A stretch of 64,000 nucleotides of DNA from assembly GCA_023213395.1 (NCBI GenBank), contig CM041465.1:68703741-68767740 (forward strand), read 5' to 3'. The position numbers and the translations under genes were made by a program. The notes beneath the pieces are model-generated. The model worked only from the letters and a program-made list of their open reading frames with translations, was not told the origin of the DNA and did not search any database. Below are positions 34,292-46,830 of this stretch, piece by piece. Each line of letters opens with the position of its first letter. The first letter of the stretch is position 1. This stretch comes from Cycas panzhihuaensis (lineage: Eukaryota; Cycadophyta).

Positions 34292-35499
34292 TGCATGGCC
34301 GGCCTTTCAGGCGACATCCTCGTCTCTTGGCCCTCCGCCAACTGCAGGTACCTCATCCTCAGGTACAATCTCTGCCTCTACCTCGCCTCTGAGTGGATCG
34401 GCTCGACCCTCGCCGGGATCTCCTCATGATCTCGTAGTCTGCGACCCACGGTCTCGCACCCTACTCGCCTCGGAGCCCCGATGGGCTGCCCATCCTCCCG
34501 GCGATCCGGATGGCCCTGCTGCTCCTCCTGCCGACTGTGATGGACCTGCCTCTCCTGCAGGTCGTGATGGGCCAGCCCCGTCTCCCCCATCATCACCGTC
34601 GTCACCACTATCGTCGTCGCTATCGTCGTCGTCATCGTCGTCGATGGGCGCTCCTGCTCCGCCCGCTCCATCGTCACTCTCCTACCTCACTGCTCTGTAG
34701 GGCTCTACTATATAGTCTGTCAGAGTGAGGAGGTCGAGTGATGTCGCATCGGCAACCAAGCGGACATGGGCACAGTCCTCGTCCTTGGAGCCGTGTCTGC
34801 CATCTGTGGACCATCGGGGCCCACTCTGCTATGGGGAATGCCCCCCCTGCTGGTGCCACCTCCATAAAATGATCAAAAAACCAGCACTGCAATAGCGTGC
34901 TGTAAGAAAACCCTCCTCTGCCGGATCTCTGGATGGTGTCTAGCTGGGCAACGAGGTTCACCGCAACTAGAGTGGCCCAGTCCATCCTCTCGCTGGCCTT
35001 ACACCGGCGCGCTGCATCCACCCATCCTCTGGGGATCTCCACAGTAGTTACGCTTGGGAAATCAAAGCGAATACATAGTAGTATCAACTTCCTCGCCCGA
35101 GGAATCTTGGACATGAGCATAGTCTGGAAGGGAGCTCCCCTCCGCTTCCACCTGTCGATCCACGTGGAGAAACGGGCTACCTCCTGTCTTTGCCTCGGTC
35201 TTTGGCAGTGCTCCCAGCCTCACTGGTCTCCCTGTCGCTAGTACCCCCAACATCTGCCTGATATCTCCCGGGGTGATAGTGACGTCGCCTATCTAAGGCA
35301 AGTGAAATATATGCCTCCTCCTGTCCCAGTGTGACACGATATCAACTAGAAGCCTCTCGTCTGACGCGAACTGGGGAGTCTTGAGGGCCTTGTATAGGCC
35401 ACACCTCTTCAAAGTCGCCTTGTCCTCTTGGGACGCCATCTCCAAGTAGCTCAGTATCGGCATGCTGACGTTCTTGCGGTTATCCACCGTGATAACTGC

Positions 35500-35988
35500 C
35501 TGCAATCAGTAAAAGTCGGTGAGGGTCAGCCTCCTAGCAGTCATCTAGGCTCCTAGCTATCTGTCTGATTTTCCTTTCTGATTTTGGGGGTTGTTTGGCC
35601 CATTTTCTAGTTTTTTCTAGTTTTCTGCCTGCGTACCACTCCAAATTTAGCGGTACCGCTAAATTTGGGCGAATCATGGCGATCGCTCTCCTGCAGCGAT
35701 CCCGCGGCTAAGATCGCGGTGCCGCGATCTTGGCCATGGTACGAGCGGCAGCCCCCCTAAAAAGGGGGGTTTCAGCCCAGAAAATCTAAAATTTTTTGTG
35801 ATGGACCCCCGTGGGGCCCACCGGGACCAGGGTTCCCTAATGCCCAGGTCCCCGCCTCTTTCCGGATCCAATTCGGACTCCGAGATGCATCCAATTGCCC
35901 ATAAAGGGCATAAAAATACATAAAATTAACTTAAAAAGTATTAAATTTTGAACTTTGAAATGGCAAGGGTTTCGTGAGATCCACTCAC
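35500..35988 (-). other. First intron of the PMD gene
   Basis: Minus-strand donor CTA|GTGAGT and acceptor CTGATTGCAG|GCA, 489 bases. The split codons are in phase 0 on both sides, so the frame passes from exon 1 to exon 2 without repair. It contains the palindrome cluster at 35625-35751. Confidence 0.6.
35625..35751. repeat. Cloverleaf-like palindrome cluster
   Basis: The outer arms CTGCC (35625-35629) and CGTACCA (35632-35638) pair with TGGTACG (35737-35743) and GGCAG (35747-35751). Inside are three hairpins: a perfect 28-bp palindrome at 35641-35668 centred on GGTACC; GATCGCT (35681-35687) with AGCGATC (35695-35701); and AAGATCGCGG (35710-35719) with CCGCGATCTT (35722-35731) around only two bases. 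A fourth, CCCCCC-TAAAAA-GGGGGG, follows at 35752-35769. Confidence 0.85.
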
Positions 35989-36170
35989 TAGATTTGGCCT
36001 GACTGTCGCCATCTTGTCTCTGCGATCGTAATGACTCTCGCCGCGCTCGGATCCAACGGTCGGATCGTCTCCTGTGTGCCTCCGAAGTCGAGTAGCGCTC
36101 CGCATCGTAAGGAAAAGGCTCTGGTTTCACACGAGAGCCGATGAAAATGAATCCGATTTTCATTGGTTTT

Positions 36171-36181
36171 CCTTATATATG
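36171..36181 (-). promoter_or_regulatory. TATA box of the PMD gene
   Basis: Minus strand GCATATATAAGG, a consensus plant TATA box, about 160 bases upstream of the ATG at 36012. A start about 30 bases downstream would give a 5' UTR of about 130 bases. Read on the plus strand the same bases (CCTTATATATGC) could also serve as a TATA element for the RNase H side. Confidence 0.55.
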
Positions 36182-36239
36182 CGAGGGCCCCGACGGGCAC
36201 TTCTTCCGTTTCTAGCTCCGCGACAGTCATTGGGACCAT

Positions 36240-36707
36240 CTCTTTCCCCTAGTAGCCTTTGCCTTCTGACCCTGTCGCCCATTGTGCTCCATGGATGCCC
36301 TTTTTGCCTTCTCTGGCAAGGGCATTTATGGCGCCTCATTATCGCACTCTTGCCAGGGCCCTTCTGTATCGTTTTGCGCGCTACTCCCGTGCATGCCCAA
36401 GTTTATACTCGTTTGGCTCATTTCGCTGCCCTGGACTCATTTTTGCAGCCCTTTCTCACTGCTAGGGTCCCCAAGGGAAATGCTCCCCCGTCTGGGGGTA
36501 TGTTTTGCTTCCCAAAGCAGCCTTTGGCACTCCAAGGCGTCTTTTCTCTGCCCACTCTCAGCTAGTGGCCGGATTGCTTGCTTTCGTTCTTAGATAACCT
36601 CATTGCTAGGTCCTCTTACCCTTCTCGGCCACCGTCTTGCTCGCCATCTAAGTCTTTCTTTTACTTTCATTGTTATTTGTGTGATTACCAGAGCTTAGTA
36701 TTCAGAC
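36240..36707 (+). other. Intergenic region upstream of RNase H
   Basis: GC-rich, with several short open frames on the plus strand (36259-36593) that match no family. A branch/acceptor-like run (TTATTTGTGTGATTACCAG, ending 36689) lies 18 bases before the RNase H ATG and suggests that an intron may end here. It may be a shared divergent promoter with 5' leader. Confidence 0.4.
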
Positions 36708-37135
36708 ATGTCCCTTCTCATTTTTACCGATGGTGGAAGTCGCGGCAACCCTGGGCCTTCCGCTGTTGCGTGGATTCTTCGCAGCCCCTCCAGGTACGAT
36801 TTCTTGCATTCCGGGGTCTTTCTTCCCAAGGCTACCAATAAGGAAGCCGAGTACACGGCCGTTATTGAAGCCCTTACCAATGCTCTCAGTTTCCATCGTG
36901 GGTCCATCGTGTTGTTTTGCGATTCTCATGTCGTGGTATTCCATCTCACCCAGGTCTACCAGGTGCGATGCCCTCACCTGAGAACCCTCGCGTCTGCTGC
37001 CAGGTCTCTTCTGGCTTGTTTCTCGTCAGTGGATATTCAGCATATCCTTAGGCATCTCAATCTTTGGTAAATGACCTCGTCCACCTCATCCTTGAGCGTC
37101 GCCTCCCTCTTGAACAACATGACCCACAGGGCTTA
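36708..37135 (+). pseudogene. Stand-alone RNase H ORF carried by G
   Basis: The ATG is immediately followed by an RNase HI fold: 'MSLLIFTDGGSRGNPGPSAV' with the first catalytic Asp (T-D-G-G-S-R-G-N-P-G), then 'FLPKATNKEAEYTAVIEAL' with the catalytic Glu, then 'VLFCDSHVV' with the second Asp. The frame ends at 37070 but continues one frame over (from about 37060) as 'SLVNDLVHLILERRLPLE', aligned with the last motif N-x-x-A-D-x-L-A; its Asp reads Asn. So a one-base deletion and one substitution have broken it. The G-x-R-G-N-P-G signature is that of cellular/archaeal-like RNase H, of the type Tat elements carry as a second RNase H, rather than that of the gypsy RT-linked domain. No integrase follows. 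Confidence 0.78.
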
Positions 37136-37579
<444 letters not shown>

Positions 37580-40147
37580 TGTTTCCCGACTCTTGGGAAT
37601 GGACTCGAGACGCATCGACGCAGGTTTGTTAAGGTATATTTTCTTACCTTTTCTTACCCATGCTTGATTGAGGTTATTTAGAGTAGGTTGCTTAACATAG
37701 GCCTGCCTGCACGCATTGCTTTTCTACTTGCTCATAATGCATGTGCTTACGGCATACTATCAGCCTATGACGACTCACAGGAGGGGCATTCCTCATCGAA
37801 TGCTACACCCTGTATGGTGCACAGCCACCCACGTTGTCTCCACGGTCCCCTGGGATGTTTCTGTCAGTCCTATTTGCTCTCGTTACGACATGTTGCTTAT
37901 GTTGCAGTCCTTCCTAAGCCTGATTTAATCCTTAGTTAGGACTCTTTGCATTATTTTGGGTACTTGCCCATTACCTAGGCATTCCCCCAGCTGTTCTAAC
38001 TTATGTTTAGCCTTGGTTTTTACCCCAAAACCTGATGTTTCTATTTATTTTTCTCTTTTTTGTTTCGATCGTCTTGTTGTAAACTTAAGCGATGCGGTCT
38101 TTCTTGTAGTGGGAGGAGTTGTCACGATGCGATTGTTTAAAATTTAAAAGAGAACCATGCGACGATTCCGTTTTTTGCGAGTGGCGTGGCATTGATTGAT
38201 TCGAGTCATACGACATCCCCAACGTTCACCTGCTGTGAACAGGGGGGATAAAGGGGATTTTACTCCCTATTTTTCAGATCTTTTGGCCATTTTTCAAATC
38301 TCTTGGAAGAATTTCTGACTTTCACACAAGAAAACACACAGAAAAAGACAAACCACGAGCCTGGCAAGCGGAAAGGAGAAGAGGATTGCTATCAGTTGGA
38401 CTTGCAGGGCTATTGCTGCCCCCTATAGCTCTCCACAGCAAGCCCCATCTTTCTTTGTAGGTGCTCAAGGATCCAAGTGACACCTTCACCCAAAAGCTGC
38501 CTCAAGAGCCAACTTCTAAGGCTCCAAACTTGCAAGGAGTTTTCTTCATCCTCACTCTTGTAAGGACCACTCATCATCAGTCCCTATACGTTGTTTATTG
38601 CTGATGTTCTTAGCAGTAAAGTCCATGATTGATCTTCTTCCTATGAGGTACTTCTTATTTTTTTTACTTGTAATCTATTTTATTCCTATTTCTTTTGTTC
38701 ATTAATGAATGGGATCCTAGTTAGCTAGTTTTCCTCATAGTGTTGTACTAGATTAGTGATACCCTCCTATTGCTTCTTCTTATAAGCCTCTCTATTTTCC
38801 TTAAATTATCCCTTTCACCCCCTTCCTTAGTTAGCCGGTGCAAAGGAGTACATACGAGGATTTGAGGGAGGTAGGCGGGGTTCTGTCCCCCATTGTTGTC
38901 CTTCTCCCCAAGGGTTTCGTCCCTTGTCCTCTTCCCCTTTGTCATCAGCGCTTTCCTAGGGAACGGGCTAAGGGAGTTTAGGGAATTTAGTTAGGATGCT
39001 CAGATTAGCATAGGCAACCCTGTCACTACGTCATTGCCAGAAGTCTCACCTGTTGGTGTTAGACCCTATGTAAGCCCCAATTTTTTTTGTCATTCTTTTC
39101 CTTGTTATGGATTTGTTGCTTCACTACCTTGTTGCCAACTAGTTTTCCTTCCCGAGTTCTGTGGAGGTCTCCCGTGGGAGAGTTCGCCATCCCGAGGCTA
39201 TACTCCTTTCCCTTTCAAGTGTTTTCGTGGTGCATGGTGGTGAGAGCGTTTCTTGTATGTTGCTATTTCGTTTGGTTATATTCCGGTGCTTAGCTTAGAT
39301 CTTAGTTTCATTTGATTTCAGTTTATATATATATTTCTTGGTATATCTTGTGGCCTCTCTTCCTAGAGGAAGGTGTCCTTCTTACCCATTTGTAGGATCG
39401 TGCATTGGTGGAGCGATACGCGGGACGAGCCTATTGCAGGTTAGTTCCCCGCGTAGTGCATTTCTTTCTTTAGTTTCAAGCTTTTTTCGTTTTTTCCATT
39501 TCATTTGCTTTTGCATGCTTAAGGGGAGGTAAGTAAACCCCTCTTCTATCACTTCCGGCAATTATCGCCGACCGACATTGCATGAACAGCGAACGGAGAA
39601 GGAAGGAGCGGGACTTAGAAAGACGAGGCGCACCTCCATTCAGGCGCCGGATCCAGGTATTCCCCTTGCTTCCTGTGTATCCCCTTTTACATTGTTACCT
39701 TTCATGCATTTGCCTGAGTAGTTAGGAAATTGTAAAAGAATATAAAGGAAGAGGGAAAGCGCATTCATCTTTTACATTATTTCTTGCTTTATCTAGCGTA
39801 ACATAGCGTAGATAGCTCACTCGTGTCATATTCGAGCTACCCTCATTGCGCCCTTTCCTGCATTCGCCTGCACATTAGTTAGTTGCCCTTCCATTCGTTG
39901 CCTTCTTATTGCCTTGAGAAGATGCAACACGCAAGGCATTCTCTCTCCTTCCTGGCCATCCGAAGGGTAGGAAGGCCTTGCTGCTGCGGCTACCGAAGCA
40001 ACCCGGGCACCTTGCGATCCCCGAATCTGCGCTCTGGTGCACAGATGCCCTACGAGGTGAGGTCCTCGCTGCCTAGCTTAGTTAGCATAGCGTATTCTCA
40101 TATCCTTTTTCTAGACGTAGGGACACCGCCATATAGCGAGCGTTTCA
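37580..40147 (+). repeat. G right LTR (3' LTR), 2568 bp
   Basis: Partner of 26913-29469, starting TGTTTCCC and ending CGTTTCA, followed by the AATCT duplication. Compared with the left copy it has several short replaced patches (around 37745-37820 and 38065-38130). Confidence 0.92.
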
Positions 40148-40152
40148 AATCT

Positions 40153-41308
40153 CCTTGTACAACCCACCAAATGAGACAAGATTTTACAGGTAGCAGAGTG
40201 TCTTGGATGTCCAAGCACTGGTAAAAGTTTACAGTGATCCGTTGCTTCTTCATTGAGAACGAGCTTGCAGATCGAATGGAGGCCAAACCGGAGTAGCAGC
40301 TGATCCAGATGAGATATCTTGTTGTCTGATCAACGAAATCGCAGATCATCTCTTTCAATGGATTGTTGACTCAGCAAGGATCACAACGAGTGGTTACTTG
40401 CTAGGGTTTTGAGTGGTAGATCTATTGCATAAGTTTACCGAAGCAAGGGATCAAGTTGCCCAAAAAATAGAAAAATAGAAAACATGAAAATAAGAAATAA
40501 TATGAAAAAATTTAAATAAATAAACTTTATAGTATCTAAAGTTTGAGATTTAAATATGGATAATCAAACCAATGTTTTATAGATGTGTTGTAGTTGCCCA
40601 AAATCTGAAGAAAATAGCGAAATAAACAATAAGAGTTGTAATACAACTTCTTCAAGTAGCCTTTTAGGTTGAATATACGATCTGAAAAAATACTTGAAAA
40701 TATGGTTAAATATGTGATAAAAATTATAGATCTAAGATGAAATATAGTAGATCTGAACTAAATGTAGTAGAAAATGCTGAAGAACTTGATAAAATAAGCA
40801 GATCTTAAGATAAATAATGTAGATCTGACATGAGTATAGCAGATCTATAGCCAAATATTGTAGATCTACACAAATATACGAGAAAAAATGGTCAAATAAC
40901 TATTGAAACAAGTAGATCTGAAATGAAATATAGTAGATATGAAGTAAAAATTACAGATCTTCGAAGAAAACTTGATAACTTTTGCATGTAATTGATCTCC
41001 TTTACAGATTTACTATTAAAATAATGATGAAATATAAGATAAAATGTGTAGAACTCAAGAAATATGGCTCAAATCTGAGAAAAAACTTGAGCAGATATGG
41101 CTTGCTACTGAAATCCTGCGTAGATCTGCACAAATCTGAAAATAAACTTGAAAAATATTTGTTATATCACCAATATAACTTAATAATGATCAAAAATTAC
41201 AGAAAAAATGAATGTAACCGAATATTTGTTGCTGTGAGTAAATCTGCTTCAAATGCGAATAAATCTCTTTTCTTCTTCATAAAAACTTCACAGATCAGCA
41301 ATCACTTG
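40153..41308 (-). other. C leader, right part
   Basis: Continues 25060-26912 across the G insertion. A 110-codon plus-strand open stretch (40982-41314) has no motif and runs antisense to the element. The interval 40680-40965 holds a degenerate repeat. Confidence 0.6.
40725..40965. repeat. Degenerate AGATCT-centred tandem repeat
   Basis: About eight AGATCT hexamers (a palindrome) recur every 20-40 bases in the frame TAGATCTGA-x-x-x-GAAATATAG. It lies in the leader of C not far inside the 5' LTR. Confidence 0.6.
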
Positions 41309-41319
41309 CTCTGATACCA
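41309..41319 (-). other. C primer-binding site (tRNA-Met)
   Basis: Minus strand TGGTATCAGAG, exact, two bases from the right LTR. Confidence 0.9.
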
Positions 41320-41321
41320 AG

Positions 41322-41735
41322 TGTAAGAAAAATATAATAAGAGAACAAGGCAGAACATAGAATAATCTTCAATGGATCAATACGAATCATAAATCATCAA
41401 TAGATCAATGTAGCATGATAGTATAAACACATGAAAGCATTATATTCAAGCCATTGTGAGAAGAGTAATACAAATTTCTCAAAAGAGGGCGGTGTCTAAA
41501 GACACCAGAGTTGCACACCCCTCAATATTTATAATTTGAGGGATGAGGGAAACTCCTCAACTCCTGAATTTAAAATAATAATAAAATAATGTTAACTCAA
41601 CTCAAATGAAACTAACTTGAACTAAAGTTAAACTTACCTTGACATGTTGAGCGTCATATCTCTAAATTGAAGTTGATGAGGTGTACAATCCTAGTTAGAA
41701 AGGTGGGAGTGGAGTGCTGACAATTAACTCTAACA
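41322..41735 (-). repeat. C right LTR (5' LTR)
   Basis: Partner of 23894-24307, the same 414-base length. It starts TGTAAGAAAA and ends TAACA on the plus strand, followed by TATAT. Confidence 0.9.
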
Positions 41736-41740
41736 TATAT

Positions 41741-41796
41741 GTATGAGTCTAATTGAGGGTAAGTAGGTAGCATAAATTTTGGCGTTATTATAGTGG
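41741..41796 (+). repeat. Gypsy LTR end and decayed primer site
   Basis: Completes the LTR begun at 23447. The LTR would end GTAGCA at 41772; TGGCGTTATTATAGTGG (41780-41796) follows. Compared with TGGCGCCGTTGCCGGGG, the tRNA-Asp-type site of many gypsy elements, nearly all the differences are C-to-T or G-to-A. It indicates a plus-strand gypsy element whose body should follow, though no coding part of it was recognised. Confidence 0.45.
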
Positions 41797-43759
<1,963 letters not shown>

Positions 43760-44112
43760 TGTTGTAGAATAATGTTTAATCGATGGTTAATCCATGATTA
43801 TTCTAATAGTTATCTCTCTAATGTTATGTATATTCATCTTAAAGAGGTGCACATTTGCATAGATAACAATTTGTGAGCATTATTAAAATGTGTATTTAGA
43901 GTTCACATCTTTATGTATTCTCATAAGTTATCTTAGAGGTTTTCTAATATTATTAGACCTCTATGAGGTATATTATATCTATAAATATATACCTTATCTT
44001 ATACAATAGATGAAGAGTGATTATTCTTTCCCACTTTTTTGTATTTTATATTGGTACATATTTCATCTTTCTTTATCTAAGCTTCATGGACTTTTATATA
44101 ATATTTTTAACA
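43760..44112 (+). repeat. LTR-like block
   Basis: Begins TGTTGTAGAATAATG after a G-rich stretch (TATAGGGGCG), contains TCTATAAATATATACC (TATA box) at about 43978 and ends TTTTTAACA. These are the features of a copia LTR in plus orientation, perhaps the 3' LTR of a truncated element. No partner, primer site or target duplication was found, so this is tentative. Confidence 0.4.
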
Positions 44113-44229
44113 CAATAATTGAGGACTTATAAAGTTTTCTATTATAGTATCTAGGAATGATTTTATTTCCAAATAATTAAATGGCAAATTTCTATGAGGG
44201 AGGAGTATGCTACAATCATAAAAATTTAC

Positions 44230-45686
44230 ATATAAAACTTGGTGAATCTTCCCATTAATAAAACAACCAATTAGTTGTATATACGTGTGTAGAAATAAGT
44301 TTCATCCAAATGCCTTAATTGACAAGTATAATGCTAGACTTGTTGCAAAATGGTATGCTTCAAGTAGAAGGGATAAAGTTTGAGGAGATCTTTACTTTAG
44401 TAGTAAAAATCATTATAGTCAAATTATTGGTCAATATAATAGACTAATTTAACTAGTAGGTACATCAAATAGATGTAAAGAATGCCTTCCTAAATGTCAT
44501 TCTAGAAGATGAAGTCTACATGGAGTGACCATAAGGATTTGAGCAAGTTGAAAAGGAACACTTAGTTTACAAACTCAAAAAGACCTTATATAGGTTAAAA
44601 CAAGTACCAAGGGCTTAGTATACTAAGATTAATAATTAATTTTTAACTTATGGATTCATTAATTATGACTCTGACCATAACTTTTATGCAAAAGTAAATG
44701 AAAGATATGTACAAATTGTTGTAGTATATGTAAATGACTTGATCATCATAGGTAGTTACACTAATTACATTAATAATCTCAAAAAGTAGTTATCAAAAGC
44801 CTTTAAGATGATAGATTTAGGATTTCAATGTTTTTATCTTAGGATTGAGATATGGCAAAAGTAAATAACATATTCATGTCATAGTTCAAATATACACATA
44901 ATTTATTAAGAAGATTTCACATTGGAAGAGTATAAGTTAATTGCAAACCCCATTGAGATACGTACTAAACTGACAAAAATGACAAATAAGGAAACTATGG
45001 ATGAAACTTTATTCAAACAACTACTAGGTAGTTTGATTTATTTAATTATTACTAAATCAGATAATAGTTATGTTATGGGATTGGTGTTTAGGTTGATGAG
45101 TTGCCCTTTAATATCACATTGCAAAGTAGTAAGTAAATTTTGAGATATATAAAGGGAACCATTAGATACAAACTCAATTTCACCAATTATGATGAGTTTT
45201 GACTTCAAGGCTTTACAAATTTAGATTGGGTAGGAGATAATAATGGTAGAAAATCCACCTCTAAATATACATTCACATTAGGATCAAGTGTTGTTTTTTA
45301 GGCTAGTAAGAAACAAACATTAATATCATTGTATTCTATAAAAATAAGTATAAGGTAGCAGTTATAACCATATGTGAGGAAATTTTGCTAAGGAAGATAC
45401 TTAGCCATATTTAGTTTCCTCAAGAGGATGTCATAATCTTATTATATAACAATCATAATACTATTCAACCATTAAAGAATTTAATATTTCATGGTAGAAG
45501 CAAATAAATTGAGATCCACCATCATTTCATTTGAGAGCGGGTGTAGAACAAAATAGTGTAGTTGGTATATTATCCAACTAAGAATAATATTATAAACATA
45601 TTAACAAAAGCAATGAGAATGTACAGGTTTAAGAAGTTCAAAGGACTTTTACATGTTAAAGAAAATGAAGCAAACATTATAGAGGG
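44230..45686 (+). pseudogene. Copia fragment D: RT and RNase H (plus strand)
   Basis: Plus-strand pieces: 'DKYNARLVAKWYASSR' near 44320 (RT start, family K-Y-K-A-R-L-V-A-K-G-Y), then 'VVVYVNDLIIIGSY' near 44720 with Y-V-N-D in place of Y-V-D-D, then 44922-45143 with 'KQLLGSLIYLIITKSDNSY', and 45562-45640 with 'VYYPTKNNIINILTKAMRM', the last RNase H motif with A-D read as I-N. It is followed by a purine run AGAGGG and an LTR start at 45687. Gag, protease and integrase are absent to the left. Decayed by stops throughout. Confidence 0.8.
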
Positions 45687-46010
45687 TGTTAGAAATAGTG
45701 TCTACTTTAGGCATTTAGCATTTGATAAGGTCTATTTTCTCATAGATGTACGTGCAGGTTATAACCCCCATATGCATTGTAACTCCATTCTATTTTTGTA
45801 CATTCTCTTTATAATTACCAATATGAATCATATATAAATTTATATCATAACTATTTTTATTTATTAATGAGAATTAAAATTTTATTAAGAATTTAACTAA
45901 ATACTTATATACTTTGTAATTAATATGATTATATCTCCATGTTTATGTTGTTAAGTACAAGTTTGTATTACCTTAACTAAGTAGAGGGATGCCTAAAATT
46001 GTTGTGTGAA
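45687..46010 (+). repeat. D 3' LTR, start
   Basis: TGTTAGAAATAGTGTC directly after the purine run that ends D, as expected for a 3' LTR. The LTR appears to be cut by Copia A2, whose ATTAT target duplication lies at 46011-46015; the continuation would be after 54649. No partner LTR in the window. Confidence 0.55.
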
Positions 46011-46015
46011 ATTAT

Positions 46016-46404
46016 TATTAAATACTTCAGGATTTAAGAAATCATGTGCTTTAATCAATATATCAAGCAAAATAATAGAAGTATGTAATGAAACTAGTGA
46101 AATAAATAAGAACAACTTAAATGAACAAAGTACATGTGAATTTGTCACTACATAGGGCTCTATTTGGGTAGAGCTTCCACATTATCATCAATAACATGTA
46201 TAATACAATAGTGAAGGGCTTAATTTATAGATAACCCCCCAATATTTTGAGAGATATAATAAGCTGACTAAGTGGCAAATGAGACAAACCTGACAAGTTT
46301 ATACAATAATATTAAATTACAACAAGGGTTGCCTTAACATTATAATATGTACATAGGAAGCATACATTTACATGAAATGAAGTTGATATTATAATGTTTT
46401 AACA
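46016..46404 (-). repeat. A2 left LTR (3' LTR)
   Basis: Partner of 54256-54644. TG has mutated to TA at its left end. On the minus strand it begins TGTTAAAACATTATAA, the same start as the A1 LTRs. The adjacent CCTTCCTTCAATAG is the polypurine tract of the minus strand. Confidence 0.92.
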
Positions 46405-46429
46405 CCTTCCTTCAATAGAAGCTTTTTTT

Positions 46430-46830
46430 CTTTAGATGTTAAGTTCATATCAAAAGCATTCAAATTTTGGTTTACCAAGTGCTTTAGTGAAGATGTCTAC
46501 AACCTAGTCCTTAGTTAGTTAATAGACTAGATCAACTTCTCTATGTTGAACATGATCATGGATGAAGTGGTGATGGACCTTAATGTGCTTAGTTCTGGCA
46601 TGGAATATAGGATTATTCATCATCTTCAACACACTTTAGTTGTCATAATAAAGGATGGTGGATGAATGTTGTTGAAGTCCAAGCTCAGCAAGAATCCTTC
46701 TAGGCCAAATCAACTCAGTTGTAGCATGGATAGCTACTTTGTATTCTACTTCAGTGGAGGAAATGGCAATATTTGGCTACTTCTTATAACTCTATGAGAT
46801 TACAGTTGAGTTCATGTCAAAGCAATAACC
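46430..46830 (-). pseudogene. A2 RNase H remnant
   Basis: Collinear with A1 2640-3010 (same order of I-K-x-H-x-H-F-I and P-T-x-D-Q-like pieces on the minus strand near 46530-46640). Broken by stops. Adjacent to the polypurine tract. Confidence 0.7.

Larger units (their letters stand above)
33480..36012 (-). pseudogene. Antisense plant-mobile-domain (PMD) gene carried by G
   Basis: Proposed three-exon gene. Exon 1 is 36012-35989: ATG in the strong context ACAAGATGGCG, 8 codons (MATVRPNL), then GTGAGT. Intron 1 is 35988-35500, ending TTGCAG. Exon 2 (35499-34292) continues in phase with 'AVITVDNRKNVSMP', then 'LYKALKTPQFASDERLLVDI', 'SHWDRRRHIFHLP', stop, 'IGDVTITPGDIRQMLGVL'. This is the PMD core (F-H-L-P-W-G-E-M-T-I-T-L-x-D-V); the stop is a Trp codon turned TAG. 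Later pieces give 'DWATLVAVNLVAQLDTI' and 'LLQCWFFDHF', then a run of seven Asp in an acidic tail. A second GT-AG intron is likely at 34291-34180. Exon 3 has a probable coiled coil (33980-33750). Two or more frameshifts and C-to-T stops make it a pseudogene now. PMD proteins are nuclear in plants; the role here is unknown. Confidence 0.72.

Noticed and set aside
34291-34700. Plus-strand Ser/Pro-rich frame at 34146-34700 as a gene
   Set aside because: It is the antisense reading of the acidic tail (GAC/GAT runs) of the PMD gene; GC-rich sequence gives long chance frames.
40982-41314. 110-codon plus-strand frame in the leader of element C
   Set aside because: AT-rich, Lys/Ile/Asn-rich, no motif, antisense to C and overlapping its primer site.
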